From contig CAYPTY010000004.1 of assembly GCA_964413935.1 (NCBI GenBank), positions 1 through 64,000 of the forward strand: DNA of 64,000 nt, in the 5' to 3' direction. The notes under the pieces are model-generated. The model did not search any database and was not told the origin of the DNA. It saw only the letters and a program-made list of their open reading frames with translations. The position numbers were made by a program, and so were the translations under genes. The stretch is from CAYPTY01 sp964413935. GTDB taxonomy: Bacteria; Bacteroidota; Rhodothermia; Balneolales; Balneolaceae. This document shows, one piece after another, positions 17,750 to 26,352 of the stretch (position 1 is the first letter of the stretch; every line of letters starts with the position of its first letter).

Positions 17750-19231
17750 TCAGGCCTTTTTGTTCAGTGCAAAGCTGAATTTTGGCAGAGCAATGATTGT
17801 CATCAGGACGGCACCTGAGAAAAATAATATCAGATTGGCCATCCACTTGGCATCAAACAGGATAGCTGCGTGTGGTTTAATAATTATTACAGATGCCGCG
17901 ATCAGTAAAATGAGGAAAGTTCTTATTATCGAATATGGAACACTAAAGGACTTTGTACTGTAGCGGTAGAGCATCAATGCCATCACTCCGTAACTAATCA
18001 GCGTTGCCCAGGCCGAACCTTCCATTCCCAACCGGGGCACCAGGGCCAGATTCCCTATTATAGTAATAAAAGCGCCCGTCAATGTCACCTGTGGCAATCT
18101 TTTGGTCTGGTTCTTGATAAAAATACCTGCTGAAAAATTCATATACATGCCCTGAAACCAGTAAGCCATGAGCAGGATGGGAACAATGTTAAGTCCCAGC
18201 CAGTATTTTTTGTCGATCAGATTGATGTCAGCGCCCAGTATAGGTACGGAAATACGGACGATGTCATTCACAAACAGGCCAACGCCAATAAAAATCAGTC
18301 CGGCGAACAAATTGTAGAAGTTGAAAACGGAGGCAAAAGTAAGCGGCGCCTCTGCATCATCGGAATGCCGCATAAAAAAGGGCTGCCAGGCCATCCGGAA
18401 CATCTGAATGAAAAGCAGCATGAACACAGCCAGCTTATAACAGGCATTATAGATACCGACGATATCGTCCGGGGTATAGGAACTGCCGTACAGCAAATTC
18501 ACCGAAGCCGGATCCATCTCCTTCAGGAAAAAACGATCTAGTGTTTCATTGATCACATGGGCGATGCCGGCCGGAACAAAGGGAAGGCCGAATACAAGGG
18601 CCGTTTTCAGTTTGTCTACCTGAAGAGATCCCGCATAAAGTTTTATGGTTGAAAGGGATGCAAGCAGTGCGGTGATGGCGGAGGCAGCCAGATTACTGAT
18701 GAATACCGCCTCAATCCCATATCCCTCCACAAAAATGAGATAGATATTGAGACTGATGTTGATGTGTACATTCAGCACCCTGAGAACAGCAAAGAGCTTG
18801 GCACGGCGTACCAGTCTCAGCTCGGCAAAAGGTACGATTGAAAGGGTATCAAAAAGAAGGATACCCAGCATCATCCAGTAAATAGAACTATTCTCCTGCA
18901 GGCTGATTAGAGGTTTTATCAGCGGTGAGGATAACCAGAGCAGGGCAACAATCAGTATGGATGCGCCCAGCAGAAATACCTGCAGGCTTTTGAACCAGTG
19001 GGCGGCTTCTTCCCGGTCTTTGGCATATCGAAGATAGGCCGACTCCATTCCCAACGTAAAAATGACATTCAGAATGGCGATACCGGCATATACCAGGCCA
19101 ACAATTCCATACTGATCAGTAGCAAACTCAAAAGTATAAAGCGGAACCAACAGGTAGTTGATGAAACGGGCCAGCACACTGCTGATCCCATAAACTACCG
19201 TATCAGAAAAAAGCTCTTTAAGTTTACTCAA
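17750..19231 (-). CDS. MOP-superfamily polysaccharide flippase (Wzx/RfbX-like)
   Basis: A 493-residue integral membrane protein with about 14 hydrophobic helices. It starts with the motif SDTVVYGISSVLARFINYLLVPLYT, typical of oligosaccharide flippases of the polysaccharide biosynthesis family. The family moves lipid-linked glycans (O-antigen, capsule, or lipid II for MurJ) across the inner membrane. Substrate cannot be told; no glycosyltransferases are adjacent. Its ATG overlaps the aroQ stop by 4 nt. Confidence 0.88.
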   Translation of the reverse strand: MSKLKELFSDTVVYGISSVLARFINYLLVPLYTFEFATDQYGIVGLVYAGIAILNVIFTLGMESAYLRYAKDREEAAHWFKSLQVFLLGASILIVALLWLSSPLIKPLISLQENSSIYWMMLGILLFDTLSIVPFAELRLVRRAKLFAVLRVLNVHINISLNIYLIFVEGYGIEAVFISNLAASAITALLASLSTIKLYAGSLQVDKLKTALVFGLPFVPAGIAHVINETLDRFFLKEMDPASVNLLYGSSYTPDDIVGIYNACYKLAVFMLLFIQMFRMAWQPFFMRHSDDAEAPLTFASVFNFYNLFAGLIFIGVGLFVNDIVRISVPILGADINLIDKKYWLGLNIVPILLMAYWFQGMYMNFSAGIFIKNQTKRLPQVTLTGAFITIIGNLALVPRLGMEGSAWATLISYGVMALMLYRYSTKSFSVPYSIIRTFLILLIAASVIIIKPHAAILFDAKWMANLILFFSGAVLMTIIALPKFSFALNKKA

Positions 19232-19653
19232 TGCGAATCACTTAGGATTTCCACAGCCTGCACACCCAACAGGTAACTTTCTATCCCAAAACCGGTGATG
19301 ATACCATTGGCCACTTCTCCGGTCAGCGAGTGTTTTCTGAAATCTTCCCTGCTGTGAATGTTGGATATGTGTACTTCAACTACGGGAATGCTAAGCGGTT
19401 CCAGGGCATCTCTCAAGGCTACAGATGTGTGGGAATAAGCGCCCGGATTAATCACGATGGACTCAGCCTCTGTTTGCTGTATGCAATTGATGAGTTCTCC
19501 CTCCACATTGGATTGATAAAAAGTGAAGTGGTGGTCTTTGAAATGCTCTGTTATATGTTTTTCGATGTCAACCAGGCTGAAGCTGCCATAGACTTCAGGA
19601 TCCCGCCGACCCAGCATATTCAGGTTGGGACCATTTATGACGAGTATATTCAT
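19228..19653 (-). CDS. aroQ: 3-dehydroquinate dehydratase, type II
   Basis: Third step of the shikimate pathway, dehydrating 3-dehydroquinate. The 141-residue protein has the diagnostic start ILVINGPNLNMLGRRDPEVYG, with the catalytic Tyr at the end, the NPGAYSHTSVALRDAL segment and VEVHISNIHSRE with the catalytic His. Length is that of the dodecameric type II family. It overlaps the HIT gene upstream and the flippase downstream by 4 nt each. aroC of the same pathway lies at 32.9 kb. Confidence 0.97.
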   Translation of the reverse strand: MNILVINGPNLNMLGRRDPEVYGSFSLVDIEKHITEHFKDHHFTFYQSNVEGELINCIQQTEAESIVINPGAYSHTSVALRDALEPLSIPVVEVHISNIHSREDFRKHSLTGEVANGIITGFGIESYLLGVQAVEILSDSH

Positions 19654-20048
19654 GCTTCAACAGCCTCTCTGATGGTAGAGGCGATTTCTTCCATATCTTC
19701 AGGACTGAAGTCAGCTTTTTTCCCAAGGCTGAAATCCTGATGTTTTTCATAAATAGGAATCAGGTGAATGTGGGCGTGAGGTACTTCCAGGCCTTCCACA
19801 ATGAGCCCCGTTCGGATGGGTTTTAACGCCTGATCCATGCCCTTTGCTACTTTTTTTGCAAAAATGATCAGGCTTTGAAGTCGTTCATTCCGAAGGTCAA
19901 AAAGATAATCGGTTTCTTCCTTGGGAATTACCAGAACATGCCCTTTTGCAGCGGGGTTGATATCCAGAAAAGCATAATGGTGTTCATCTTCCGCGATGCG
20001 GTATGAGGGTATTTCGCCTTCAATTATTTTCGTGAAAATATTTCCCAT
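19650..20048 (-). CDS. HIT-family (histidine triad) nucleotide-binding protein
   Basis: A 132-residue HIT protein with the early FTKIIEGEIPSYRIAED segment, GHVLVIPKEE, and the triad HAHIHLIP near residue 95. It matches the Hint/Fhit-like branch that hydrolyses nucleoside phosphoramidates or dinucleoside polyphosphates. It is the first gene of the HIT-aroQ-flippase run, with 4-nt overlap to aroQ. Confidence 0.93.
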   Translation of the reverse strand: MGNIFTKIIEGEIPSYRIAEDEHHYAFLDINPAAKGHVLVIPKEETDYLFDLRNERLQSLIIFAKKVAKGMDQALKPIRTGLIVEGLEVPHAHIHLIPIYEKHQDFSLGKKADFSPEDMEEIASTIREAVEA

Positions 20049-20170
20049 GTGCGGCCTGTTGTTGATGAAATTAAGATACTTTCTCTTTACATTAATTGCA
20101 CGCGTTCGGCAGACTCACAAAGACCTCATACCGGCAAGTGAAAACCCTTTAAATTTTTGGGTTTCTAACC

Positions 20171-20200
20171 TTGAAAAAGACGGCTATTAAGCCGTATATT
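20171..20200 (+). promoter_or_regulatory. Probable tRNA-Lys promoter with palindromic spacer
   Basis: TTGAAA (20171-20176) and TATATT (20195-20200) are 18 nt apart, with the expected start about 15 nt before the mature tRNA. The spacer contains a perfect inverted repeat, ACGGCT at 20180-20185 and AGCCGT at 20190-20195 around ATTA, which could be an operator or chance. Confidence 0.45.
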
Positions 20201-20221
20201 AGAGGTCTTTGGAAAAATGCC

Positions 20222-20294
20222 GAATCGGTAGCTCAGTTGGTAGAGCAACGGCCTTTTAAGCCGTGGGTCGAGGGTTCGAGCCCCTCCCGATTCA
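20222..20294 (+). tRNA. tRNA-Lys (UUU)
   Basis: A complete 73-nt cloverleaf. The acceptor stem GAATCGG pairs with CCGATTC, with discriminator A at 20294. The D-arm contains AGCTCAGTTGGTAGAGC, the anticodon stem ACGGC/GCCGT holds the loop CTTTTAA (anticodon TTT), and the T-arm has GGTTCGAGCC. CCA is not encoded. A terminator follows 45 nt later. Confidence 0.97.
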
Positions 20295-20338
20295 CAGGGA
20301 TAAAAATCCCGTTAGTTCATATTGACTCTCTCTTGACC

Positions 20339-20372
20339 AACCCCAGACGTTTGACCACGGATGGGGTTTTTT
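20339..20372 (+). terminator. Intrinsic terminator after tRNA-Lys
   Basis: A 7-bp stem (AACCCCA 20339-20345 with TGGGGTT 20362-20368) is followed by six T (20367-20372). Confidence 0.75.
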
Positions 20373-20462
20373 ATTTCCCTAAAGTCCCGCTTCATTATCA
20401 ATTTTGGGGAATTCCATGTATTTTGATTTATCATCTGCGATTCTATTTAAAGGCTGGCTATT

Positions 20463-20774
20463 ATGAAACTGGAATATCTGAATCCCCTGCGTTGGAGGAA
20501 GTCCTTTCTTGGACTCATTTTAGGATCATTTTTACTGATCTGGTTCACCTTTATTGATACCTATAGCCTAAAAACCAGATGGCAGCTCAAACAGAGGCAG
20601 GCTGAGCTTGAAAAGCGTACCGAAGAATTGAACCTGGAAGCAGCCCGGCTACAAAAAGAGATTGAGCATCTGGAAAAAGATCCGGCCTTACTTGAGAAAA
20701 TTGCCAGAGAAGAATATGGCATGAGAAAACCCGGTGAAACCGTATACAAAATTCAACGGGAAAGCTCAGACTGA
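20463..20774 (+). CDS. FtsB/DivIC-type septum formation initiator
   Basis: A 103-residue bitopic protein: short cytoplasmic start, one membrane helix (about 15-30), then a continuous coiled coil (heptads through KQRQAELEKRTEELNLEAARLQKEIEHL) and the conserved end EKIAREEYGMRKPGETVYKI. The DivIC/FtsB family joins FtsL and FtsQ/DivIB to activate septal peptidoglycan synthesis. The REEYGMRKPGE motif is characteristic. It stands alone after the tRNA terminator. Confidence 0.92.
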   Translation: MKLEYLNPLRWRKSFLGLILGSFLLIWFTFIDTYSLKTRWQLKQRQAELEKRTEELNLEAARLQKEIEHLEKDPALLEKIAREEYGMRKPGETVYKIQRESSD

Positions 20775-20833
20775 GTTAGTGAAATCTTTCTGAAGGTACT
20801 ATCTTCACCCATCTCTTAATCACTATTAAGCTG

Positions 20834-21784
20834 ATGCATGTAATCGGGATCGATCTTGGCGGCACCAATATAAAGGCAGCCATTATCCATAAAAAAGACG
20901 GGATTCTGGAAAAACTCTCCATTCCAACTAATGCTGAAATGGGCAGAGATCATGTACTGGACCGTCTGGCAAATACCTGCAAGCAGCTCCTCAAAGAAAG
21001 TGACGGGAAAATCAAAGGTGTTGGACTGGGTTTGCCCGGCATGGTTAGCCTTGACCAGAAAAAAGTGTACAGTGCTCCAAACCTTCCCGGCTGGGATGAT
21101 GTACGCGTTTCTGAAGAACTTGAGAAAAGAACCAGTCTGCCCTGGCGAGTTGAAAATGATGCCAATGTAGCTGCCATGGGCTCCGCTTTCTATGGTAAAG
21201 GCAGAAATTTCGACAGCTTCATTATGATTACCCTGGGTACCGGGGTGGGAGGTGGTATTATCCTGAATCGAAAATTGTACAAAGGAGCTTATGGGATGGC
21301 TGCCGAACTGGGGCATGTAATTATTGACTACCATGGGCCGATTTCCAATTCCGTTACACGGGGTACCATCGAGGCGTATCTGGGCCAGCGATTTCTGAGC
21401 CGTTATGCTTCTGACATGATCCGGCAGCATCCAGTAAACCCGCTTTACAAAACCTTCCAGAAAGATTTTGAAATGCTTGAGCCACTGGACTTGACCATTG
21501 CTGCTAATGAAGGCAATGAGCTGGCGATAGAAATACTAAAAAAGAGCGGAACCCGTTTGGGGTATGCCATTGTAAATTATGTGCATATGATGGATATCCG
21601 AAAGTTTGTGATCAGCGGTGGGGTAGCCAAAGCAGGCGACTGGCTCATTAAACCGGCCACAGATACCGCTCTGAAGTACCTGATGCCTCCTTTTCGTAAA
21701 GAATTTGAAATCGTTTACGAAGACCTCGGAAACGACAGTGCACTTCTGGGAGCCGGAAGCCTTGCTTTCGAAGCTTTTTCCTGA
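20834..21784 (+). CDS. ROK-family sugar kinase lacking the zinc-binding cysteines
   Basis: A 316-residue ROK protein, probably a glucokinase-like sugar kinase. The ATP-binding start IGIDLGGTNIKAA, catalytic Asp109 in ENDANVAA and GTGVGGGII are intact. The ROK zinc motif, normally GH...CxCGxxGCxE, is here GH(161)...SNSVTRGTIE. Ser171, Ser173 and Thr178 replace the three cysteines, while His161 and Glu180 remain. No DNA-binding domain is present, so it is a kinase-type rather than repressor-type ROK. It lies 60 nt after the FtsB-like gene and 11 nt before lptD. Confidence 0.92.
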   Translation: MHVIGIDLGGTNIKAAIIHKKDGILEKLSIPTNAEMGRDHVLDRLANTCKQLLKESDGKIKGVGLGLPGMVSLDQKKVYSAPNLPGWDDVRVSEELEKRTSLPWRVENDANVAAMGSAFYGKGRNFDSFIMITLGTGVGGGIILNRKLYKGAYGMAAELGHVIIDYHGPISNSVTRGTIEAYLGQRFLSRYASDMIRQHPVNPLYKTFQKDFEMLEPLDLTIAANEGNELAIEILKKSGTRLGYAIVNYVHMMDIRKFVISGGVAKAGDWLIKPATDTALKYLMPPFRKEFEIVYEDLGNDSALLGAGSLAFEAFS

Positions 21785-21795
21785 AATAAAACAAC

Positions 21796-24504
21796 ATGCT
21801 GAGAATATTAATCCTTACCGGTTTGCTCGCGGGAAGCTGTCTATTTCCTCTGCATTCCGTGGCTCAGCAGCGTGACAGCACCCGCACCCAACCCAGCGAT
21901 TCTCTTTCTATAGCCAGGCAGGATACGAATCGAACATCAACCCCAAGCCCTTCACGCGCATCAACTGACAACAGAAGGGCTTCGACCGATGGCATAAAGG
22001 ATGCCGTTCGTTTCCAGAGTTCGGACTCCCTTGTTTTCAGGCTGGCAGGCCAGCGAAAAGCACAGCTGTATGGGTCAGCCAGTGTGAAACACGAAGCAGG
22101 TGAACTGAATGCCGGTCAGATCTCCATGAATCTGAATACCAACACCGTCGAAGCCATATCTGAGACACCGGACGATACTCTGAGCTACCCGGTTTTGAAA
22201 AGGCAACAGGATGAAATCAAAAGCACTCGAATCCTCTTTAATTATCAGAGCCAGAAAGGAAAGTTTGAAAGCGCATATGTGCAGGTTCAGGATGGCAACC
22301 TTATCGGTTCCCAGGTTAAGAATGTGAATGCCGAGGAAGTTTTTATTAAAGACGGGATTTATTCAACCTGTCCAACCGACCATCTCTACTACTACATCAA
22401 AGCGAGAAAGATGAAAGTGGTAGATCAGGACGAAATTTTCTTCTCTGATGCCCGCCTGTACATACTGGATATTCCCTATCCCTTCATTTTCCCATTCGGT
22501 TATGTGCCAGCCGATATACAGAAAACAAAATCCGGGCTGCTGACCCCAACATATGTATTTAACAACACCTCAACCCGGGGGATTGGCCTGCAGAATCTTG
22601 GATGGTTTCAGTATTTCAATGATTACCTGACCGGTCAGGCTTCTGTAGATCTGTTTACCTCAGGGACTTTCTTCTCCAACGGCCGATTGAATTACCGCCG
22701 CACCGGTTCCTATGATGGCCGCATCGAAATAGGATATTCGGTAGAGCAGGGCCTGGAACCCAGCGACCGAGATTTCTCCAAAACGACTAACAGGCGGCTG
22801 GCCGTTGTTCACAATCAGCAGTTTTCTCCCTATGCTAGAGTTGCGGCTTCCATCGACCTGAGAACCTCAGACTACTTCCTTAGAAACTCATTTGATATCG
22901 ATGACCGCTCTCAGCAGATCTCCAATTCAAAACTGGGATATAACTATCAGCATCCAAGCGGGATATTCAATTTTGGGATCAATACGCAGCTGGCTCAGAA
23001 CTTCACCAATAACAGTACCAATCTGACGGGACCAAACTCAACGTTTTCACTACGGGCCATTTCTCCGTTTCAGCAGGGTGTGAACAACCCACAGCAGAAA
23101 GCCCGATTTTATGAGGGGCTGACTTTCAACTATCGGAATAACTTCAGTTCTGACTTCAGATATGCGCCGATTGATGGAGATTCAGCCACGGTATCTTTTT
23201 TCGATGCCCTCTTTGATCCATCCTTGTATCGTGAAGCAACCGGCAATGATAATCACTACCGGTATGGATTCCAGCAGGTAGGTTCCATTGCTCTGAACAA
23301 TCTGCTTGGAAGTCAGTACCTGAATGCCTCCGCCAGCCTGAATTTCAATGAATTCTGGTATCCTACCCGTACCAGAAGAACCTTTGATCCGGCCACCAAT
23401 ACCGTTATTCAGGAAAGAGAGCGTGGCTTTTTTACAGCCCGGGAATTTAATACTTCCATATCCCTGAATACGACCATTTTTGGGATTTCAAACCGGAGAA
23501 TCGGTGCATTCAAGGGTTTCCGTCATACCATCCGTCCCACCATTAGTTATGCTTATCGCCCGGATTTTTCGGATCCCTCTTTTGGGTTTTATGAAGAGGT
23601 GCAAACCGATACACTTGGTAATACCCGGCTTTTTTCACTCTATGATCAGGAAGTTTTCCGTGGACCCGGCGCAGGTGAGCAGCAGGTGCTTAACTTCCGC
23701 GTACAGAATGTGCTGGAGACCAAGCAGGTCAAACGCGATACAACCGGTGAAGTCCGATCCCGAAAGCTGAAACTTATTGATGATTTCTCATTCAATGGCA
23801 GCTATAATTTTGCGGCCGACAGTCTCAACCTGAGCCAGGTCAGCTCCAATCTGTCATCAACCGTGGTAAATGGTATTAACTTCAGGGCGAGGGCTACCTT
23901 CGCTTTTTATGAAAGGGATTCTCTTGGCCGGCAGATCAATACTTTTTTGTGGGAAAACGGTGGGAATGTGACTCAGTTGCAGAACCTGAATGTGGCGGTT
24001 AGCACTTCTTTTCGTGGGGGCAGAAGAGGAGTTCAGGTTACCACTCCCGTTTATCGTCGCCAGTATGATCCCTACAATCAGTCCTTTTTCAATCCGGTGG
24101 ATCCATTCTTCTGGGATGAACCCATCGTAAGCCGAAACGACCCATGGTCACTCACCCTCAACTTCAACTACCAGTGGCAATATCGGTTTAATCAAAGTCC
24201 TCGGCGATCAGCAACGCTGAATGCGAACAATATCACATTTAACCTGACTCCACTGTGGTCATTCAGTACACGGCTGGGTTATGATTTTATACAGAAAGAA
24301 CTCACGCCTACACAGTTTAACCTCACACGGGTAATGGAATGCTGGACGCTGGCCTTTCAGATCAACCCATTTGGCGACTTCCAGTATTATTTCTTCAGCC
24401 TGAGGGTGAACAGCCAGCAGATTCAGGGTCTGTTCCAGAAGCTGCCCATACTGAATAATCTGGAGCGGAACTCTTCTCCATCCGGTACAACTATTTACCG
24501 TTAG
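21796..24504 (+). CDS. lptD: LptD-type LPS assembly outer-membrane protein
   Basis: A 902-residue outer-membrane protein with a signal peptide (ending about residue 24, SVAQ) and a Ser/Thr-rich linker. A periplasmic OstA/LptA-like jellyroll follows (about 75-230, from FRLAGQRKAQLYGSASVKHEAGE to LYILDIPYPFIFPFGYVP), then a long beta-barrel region rich in aromatic strands. It inserts lipopolysaccharide into the outer leaflet with LptE. It is larger than enterobacterial LptD, as usual in Bacteroidota. Its end lies 1 nt from the convergent ribE stop. Confidence 0.9.
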   Translation: MLRILILTGLLAGSCLFPLHSVAQQRDSTRTQPSDSLSIARQDTNRTSTPSPSRASTDNRRASTDGIKDAVRFQSSDSLVFRLAGQRKAQLYGSASVKHEAGELNAGQISMNLNTNTVEAISETPDDTLSYPVLKRQQDEIKSTRILFNYQSQKGKFESAYVQVQDGNLIGSQVKNVNAEEVFIKDGIYSTCPTDHLYYYIKARKMKVVDQDEIFFSDARLYILDIPYPFIFPFGYVPADIQKTKSGLLTPTYVFNNTSTRGIGLQNLGWFQYFNDYLTGQASVDLFTSGTFFSNGRLNYRRTGSYDGRIEIGYSVEQGLEPSDRDFSKTTNRRLAVVHNQQFSPYARVAASIDLRTSDYFLRNSFDIDDRSQQISNSKLGYNYQHPSGIFNFGINTQLAQNFTNNSTNLTGPNSTFSLRAISPFQQGVNNPQQKARFYEGLTFNYRNNFSSDFRYAPIDGDSATVSFFDALFDPSLYREATGNDNHYRYGFQQVGSIALNNLLGSQYLNASASLNFNEFWYPTRTRRTFDPATNTVIQERERGFFTAREFNTSISLNTTIFGISNRRIGAFKGFRHTIRPTISYAYRPDFSDPSFGFYEEVQTDTLGNTRLFSLYDQEVFRGPGAGEQQVLNFRVQNVLETKQVKRDTTGEVRSRKLKLIDDFSFNGSYNFAADSLNLSQVSSNLSSTVVNGINFRARATFAFYERDSLGRQINTFLWENGGNVTQLQNLNVAVSTSFRGGRRGVQVTTPVYRRQYDPYNQSFFNPVDPFFWDEPIVSRNDPWSLTLNFNYQWQYRFNQSPRRSATLNANNITFNLTPLWSFSTRLGYDFIQKELTPTQFNLTRVMECWTLAFQINPFGDFQYYFFSLRVNSQQIQGLFQKLPILNNLERNSSPSGTTIYR

Positions 24505-24505
24505 A

Positions 24506-25123
24506 TCAGGCCAGGTCGGATGGTCCCTTATCCAGATTGAGGGAAGCCATATATTTCATCACGTATTTCCCGATTACATCAAATTCGAGATTTACATGCT
24601 CTCCTGCTTCCCTGAATTTTAGATTGGTGTTTTCAAAGGTGTAAGGAATGATGGCGACGGTGAAGGTATCCTCTTCATCTCTGGCTACTGTGAGGCTGAT
24701 GCCATCTACGGTAATGGAGCCGCGACCTACGATCAGATTCCGGTTCTCAGCTGGATATTTGAAGGTGAAAAGCCAGTCAGAACCTTCCTGTACGATTTCA
24801 GATATCTCAGCAGTGGTATCTACGTGTCCCTGAACCAGATGGCCTTCAATACCGGTTTGCAGGGTCAGTGAACGTTCCAGATTGACCTGAGTCCCCTCTT
24901 TCAGATCACCGATATTAGTTTTGCGAAGCGTTTCGGCTACACTTTGTATGGTGAAGGTCTCTTCATCAAAAGCTGTAACGGTGTGGCATACACCATTCAC
25001 GGCAATGCTTTCATCCACATGAGTTTTTGAGGCGAAGGTACAGGCGATGCTGAGTTCAAGTCCATCCCCCAAAGATTTGATTTTTTTTACGGTGCCAAGT
25101 TCCTGAACGATTCCTGTAAACAT
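24506..25123 (-). CDS. ribE: Riboflavin synthase alpha subunit
   Basis: Converts two 6,7-dimethyl-8-ribityllumazine to riboflavin. The 205-residue protein has the invariant start MFTGIVQELGTV and two lumazine-binding halves (about 1-95 and 98-195), with internal repeat motifs VNGVCHTVT and VDGISLTVA. The start overlaps the ribD stop by 1 nt, so both riboflavin genes are in one operon. Confidence 0.97.
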   Translation of the reverse strand: MFTGIVQELGTVKKIKSLGDGLELSIACTFASKTHVDESIAVNGVCHTVTAFDEETFTIQSVAETLRKTNIGDLKEGTQVNLERSLTLQTGIEGHLVQGHVDTTAEISEIVQEGSDWLFTFKYPAENRNLIVGRGSITVDGISLTVARDEEDTFTVAIIPYTFENTNLKFREAGEHVNLEFDVIGKYVMKYMASLNLDKGPSDLA

Positions 25124-26253
25124 TAGAAGTATCCGGTTAGGAGGATGTCGCCGCCAATCTGCTGCCAGCTTACATCCTTAAGTTCTGCAATTTCAGACAT
25201 TTTATTGATCCCGATATCGATGATGGATCGGGTGCCTGCACCCAACAGTTTGGGCGCAATGAACAATTCCAGCTTATCAACATGGCCTTCCCGGATTAAA
25301 GCAGAGGAAAGCTCCCGCCCGCCTTCCACAAGTACAGAGTTGATACCCATTTCTCCAAGCTTTTTAAAAGCATCCCTGAAGTCGGTATGACCCTGGTATT
25401 TGGGAACCACCAGTACTTCTCCTCTGAAATAATTGTGTTGCATCACGCGGAGCATGGGATCAGAATCTGTTGAAGCTTTTTCCTTGTTATGCGTGATGAT
25501 GATGGTTTTTTCCTCATACTTATCGGAAAAGAGATTCAGTTCTCTGGGAAGTTCATAAGGTCCGTCAACTACAATCCTGCGTGGTTGGCGTCCTGCCACA
25601 TGCCGCACGGTAAGGCTTGGATTGTCGGCAATGGCCGTATTTCTTCCAACCATTACGGCATCGTAATTGCGTCTCCAGATATGAACCTGTTTGCGTGCGG
25701 CTTTGCTGCTGATCCATTGAGAATCTCCATCTGCAGCGGCGATAAATCCATCTGCCGTTTGTGCAATTTTCAGGGTTACAAAAGGCCGGCCATAGCTTTG
25801 GTGATGGATAAAAAACTCGTTCAGCTGTTCCGACTCCTTCTTCATGATCCCGGCTTTCACTTTAATACCTTTTGAAGCCAGATGAAGGATTCCCTGTCCA
25901 TTTACCTTTTTATTGGGATCTTTCATTCCGATTATCACCCGCTCAATGGGCAGTTTACCCAGCATGTGAGCGCAGGGTGGAGTTTTGCCGTGATGGGCAC
26001 AGGGTTCCAGATTTACATAAACGGATGCCCCTTCCAGCTCCGACTTATCTTTCACCGAGTTTACTGCATTCACCTCTGCATGGGGCTCCCCGTATTTTTC
26101 ATGATATCCTTCCCCTATTTTCTCTCCTTCTTTTGAAACAATAACACATCCGACCAGGGGATTCGGCGATACATAGCCCGCCCCTTTGGATGCCAGTTCT
26201 ATAGCCTGTTTCATCCACTTTCGATCAACAGCGGGTGTAAATTCGTAGCTCAT
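25123..26253 (-). CDS. ribD: Bifunctional riboflavin deaminase-reductase
   Basis: Second and third steps of riboflavin synthesis. The N-terminal cytidine-deaminase-like domain (1-150) has the zinc site PHAEVNAV and PCAHHGKTPPC. The C-terminal reductase domain (150-376) has VTLKIAQTADGFIAA and VLVEGGRELSSALI. The 376-residue length is normal. It is followed directly by ribE. No FMN riboswitch is apparent in the short gap upstream. Confidence 0.96.
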   Translation of the reverse strand: MSYEFTPAVDRKWMKQAIELASKGAGYVSPNPLVGCVIVSKEGEKIGEGYHEKYGEPHAEVNAVNSVKDKSELEGASVYVNLEPCAHHGKTPPCAHMLGKLPIERVIIGMKDPNKKVNGQGILHLASKGIKVKAGIMKKESEQLNEFFIHHQSYGRPFVTLKIAQTADGFIAAADGDSQWISSKAARKQVHIWRRNYDAVMVGRNTAIADNPSLTVRHVAGRQPRRIVVDGPYELPRELNLFSDKYEEKTIIITHNKEKASTDSDPMLRVMQHNYFRGEVLVVPKYQGHTDFRDAFKKLGEMGINSVLVEGGRELSSALIREGHVDKLELFIAPKLLGAGTRSIIDIGINKMSEIAELKDVSWQQIGGDILLTGYF

Positions 26254-26300
26254 AGGAGTGTAACGAAAGCGCAGGGAATATCATCCCTGATTAAGAGGAT

Positions 26301-26334
26301 AAAAAAAGGGTGAGAAACCTGAGTCGCTCACCCT
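26301..26334 (-). terminator. Intrinsic terminator after the PpiD-like gene
   Basis: On the minus strand an 8-bp stem (26334-26327 with 26314-26307, AGGGTGAG type) is followed by seven U (26307-26301). It separates the leftward PpiD-like unit from ribD. Confidence 0.78.
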
Positions 26335-26352
26335 CAAAACAATGCTGACATA

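Noticed and set aside
20171..20557. A 128-codon open frame on the plus strand
   Set aside because: It runs straight through tRNA-Lys and its terminator; the FtsB-like gene in another frame explains the end.
26254..26300. FMN riboswitch before ribD
   Set aside because: Only about 50 nt lie between ribD and the opposing terminator, too short for an FMN aptamer.
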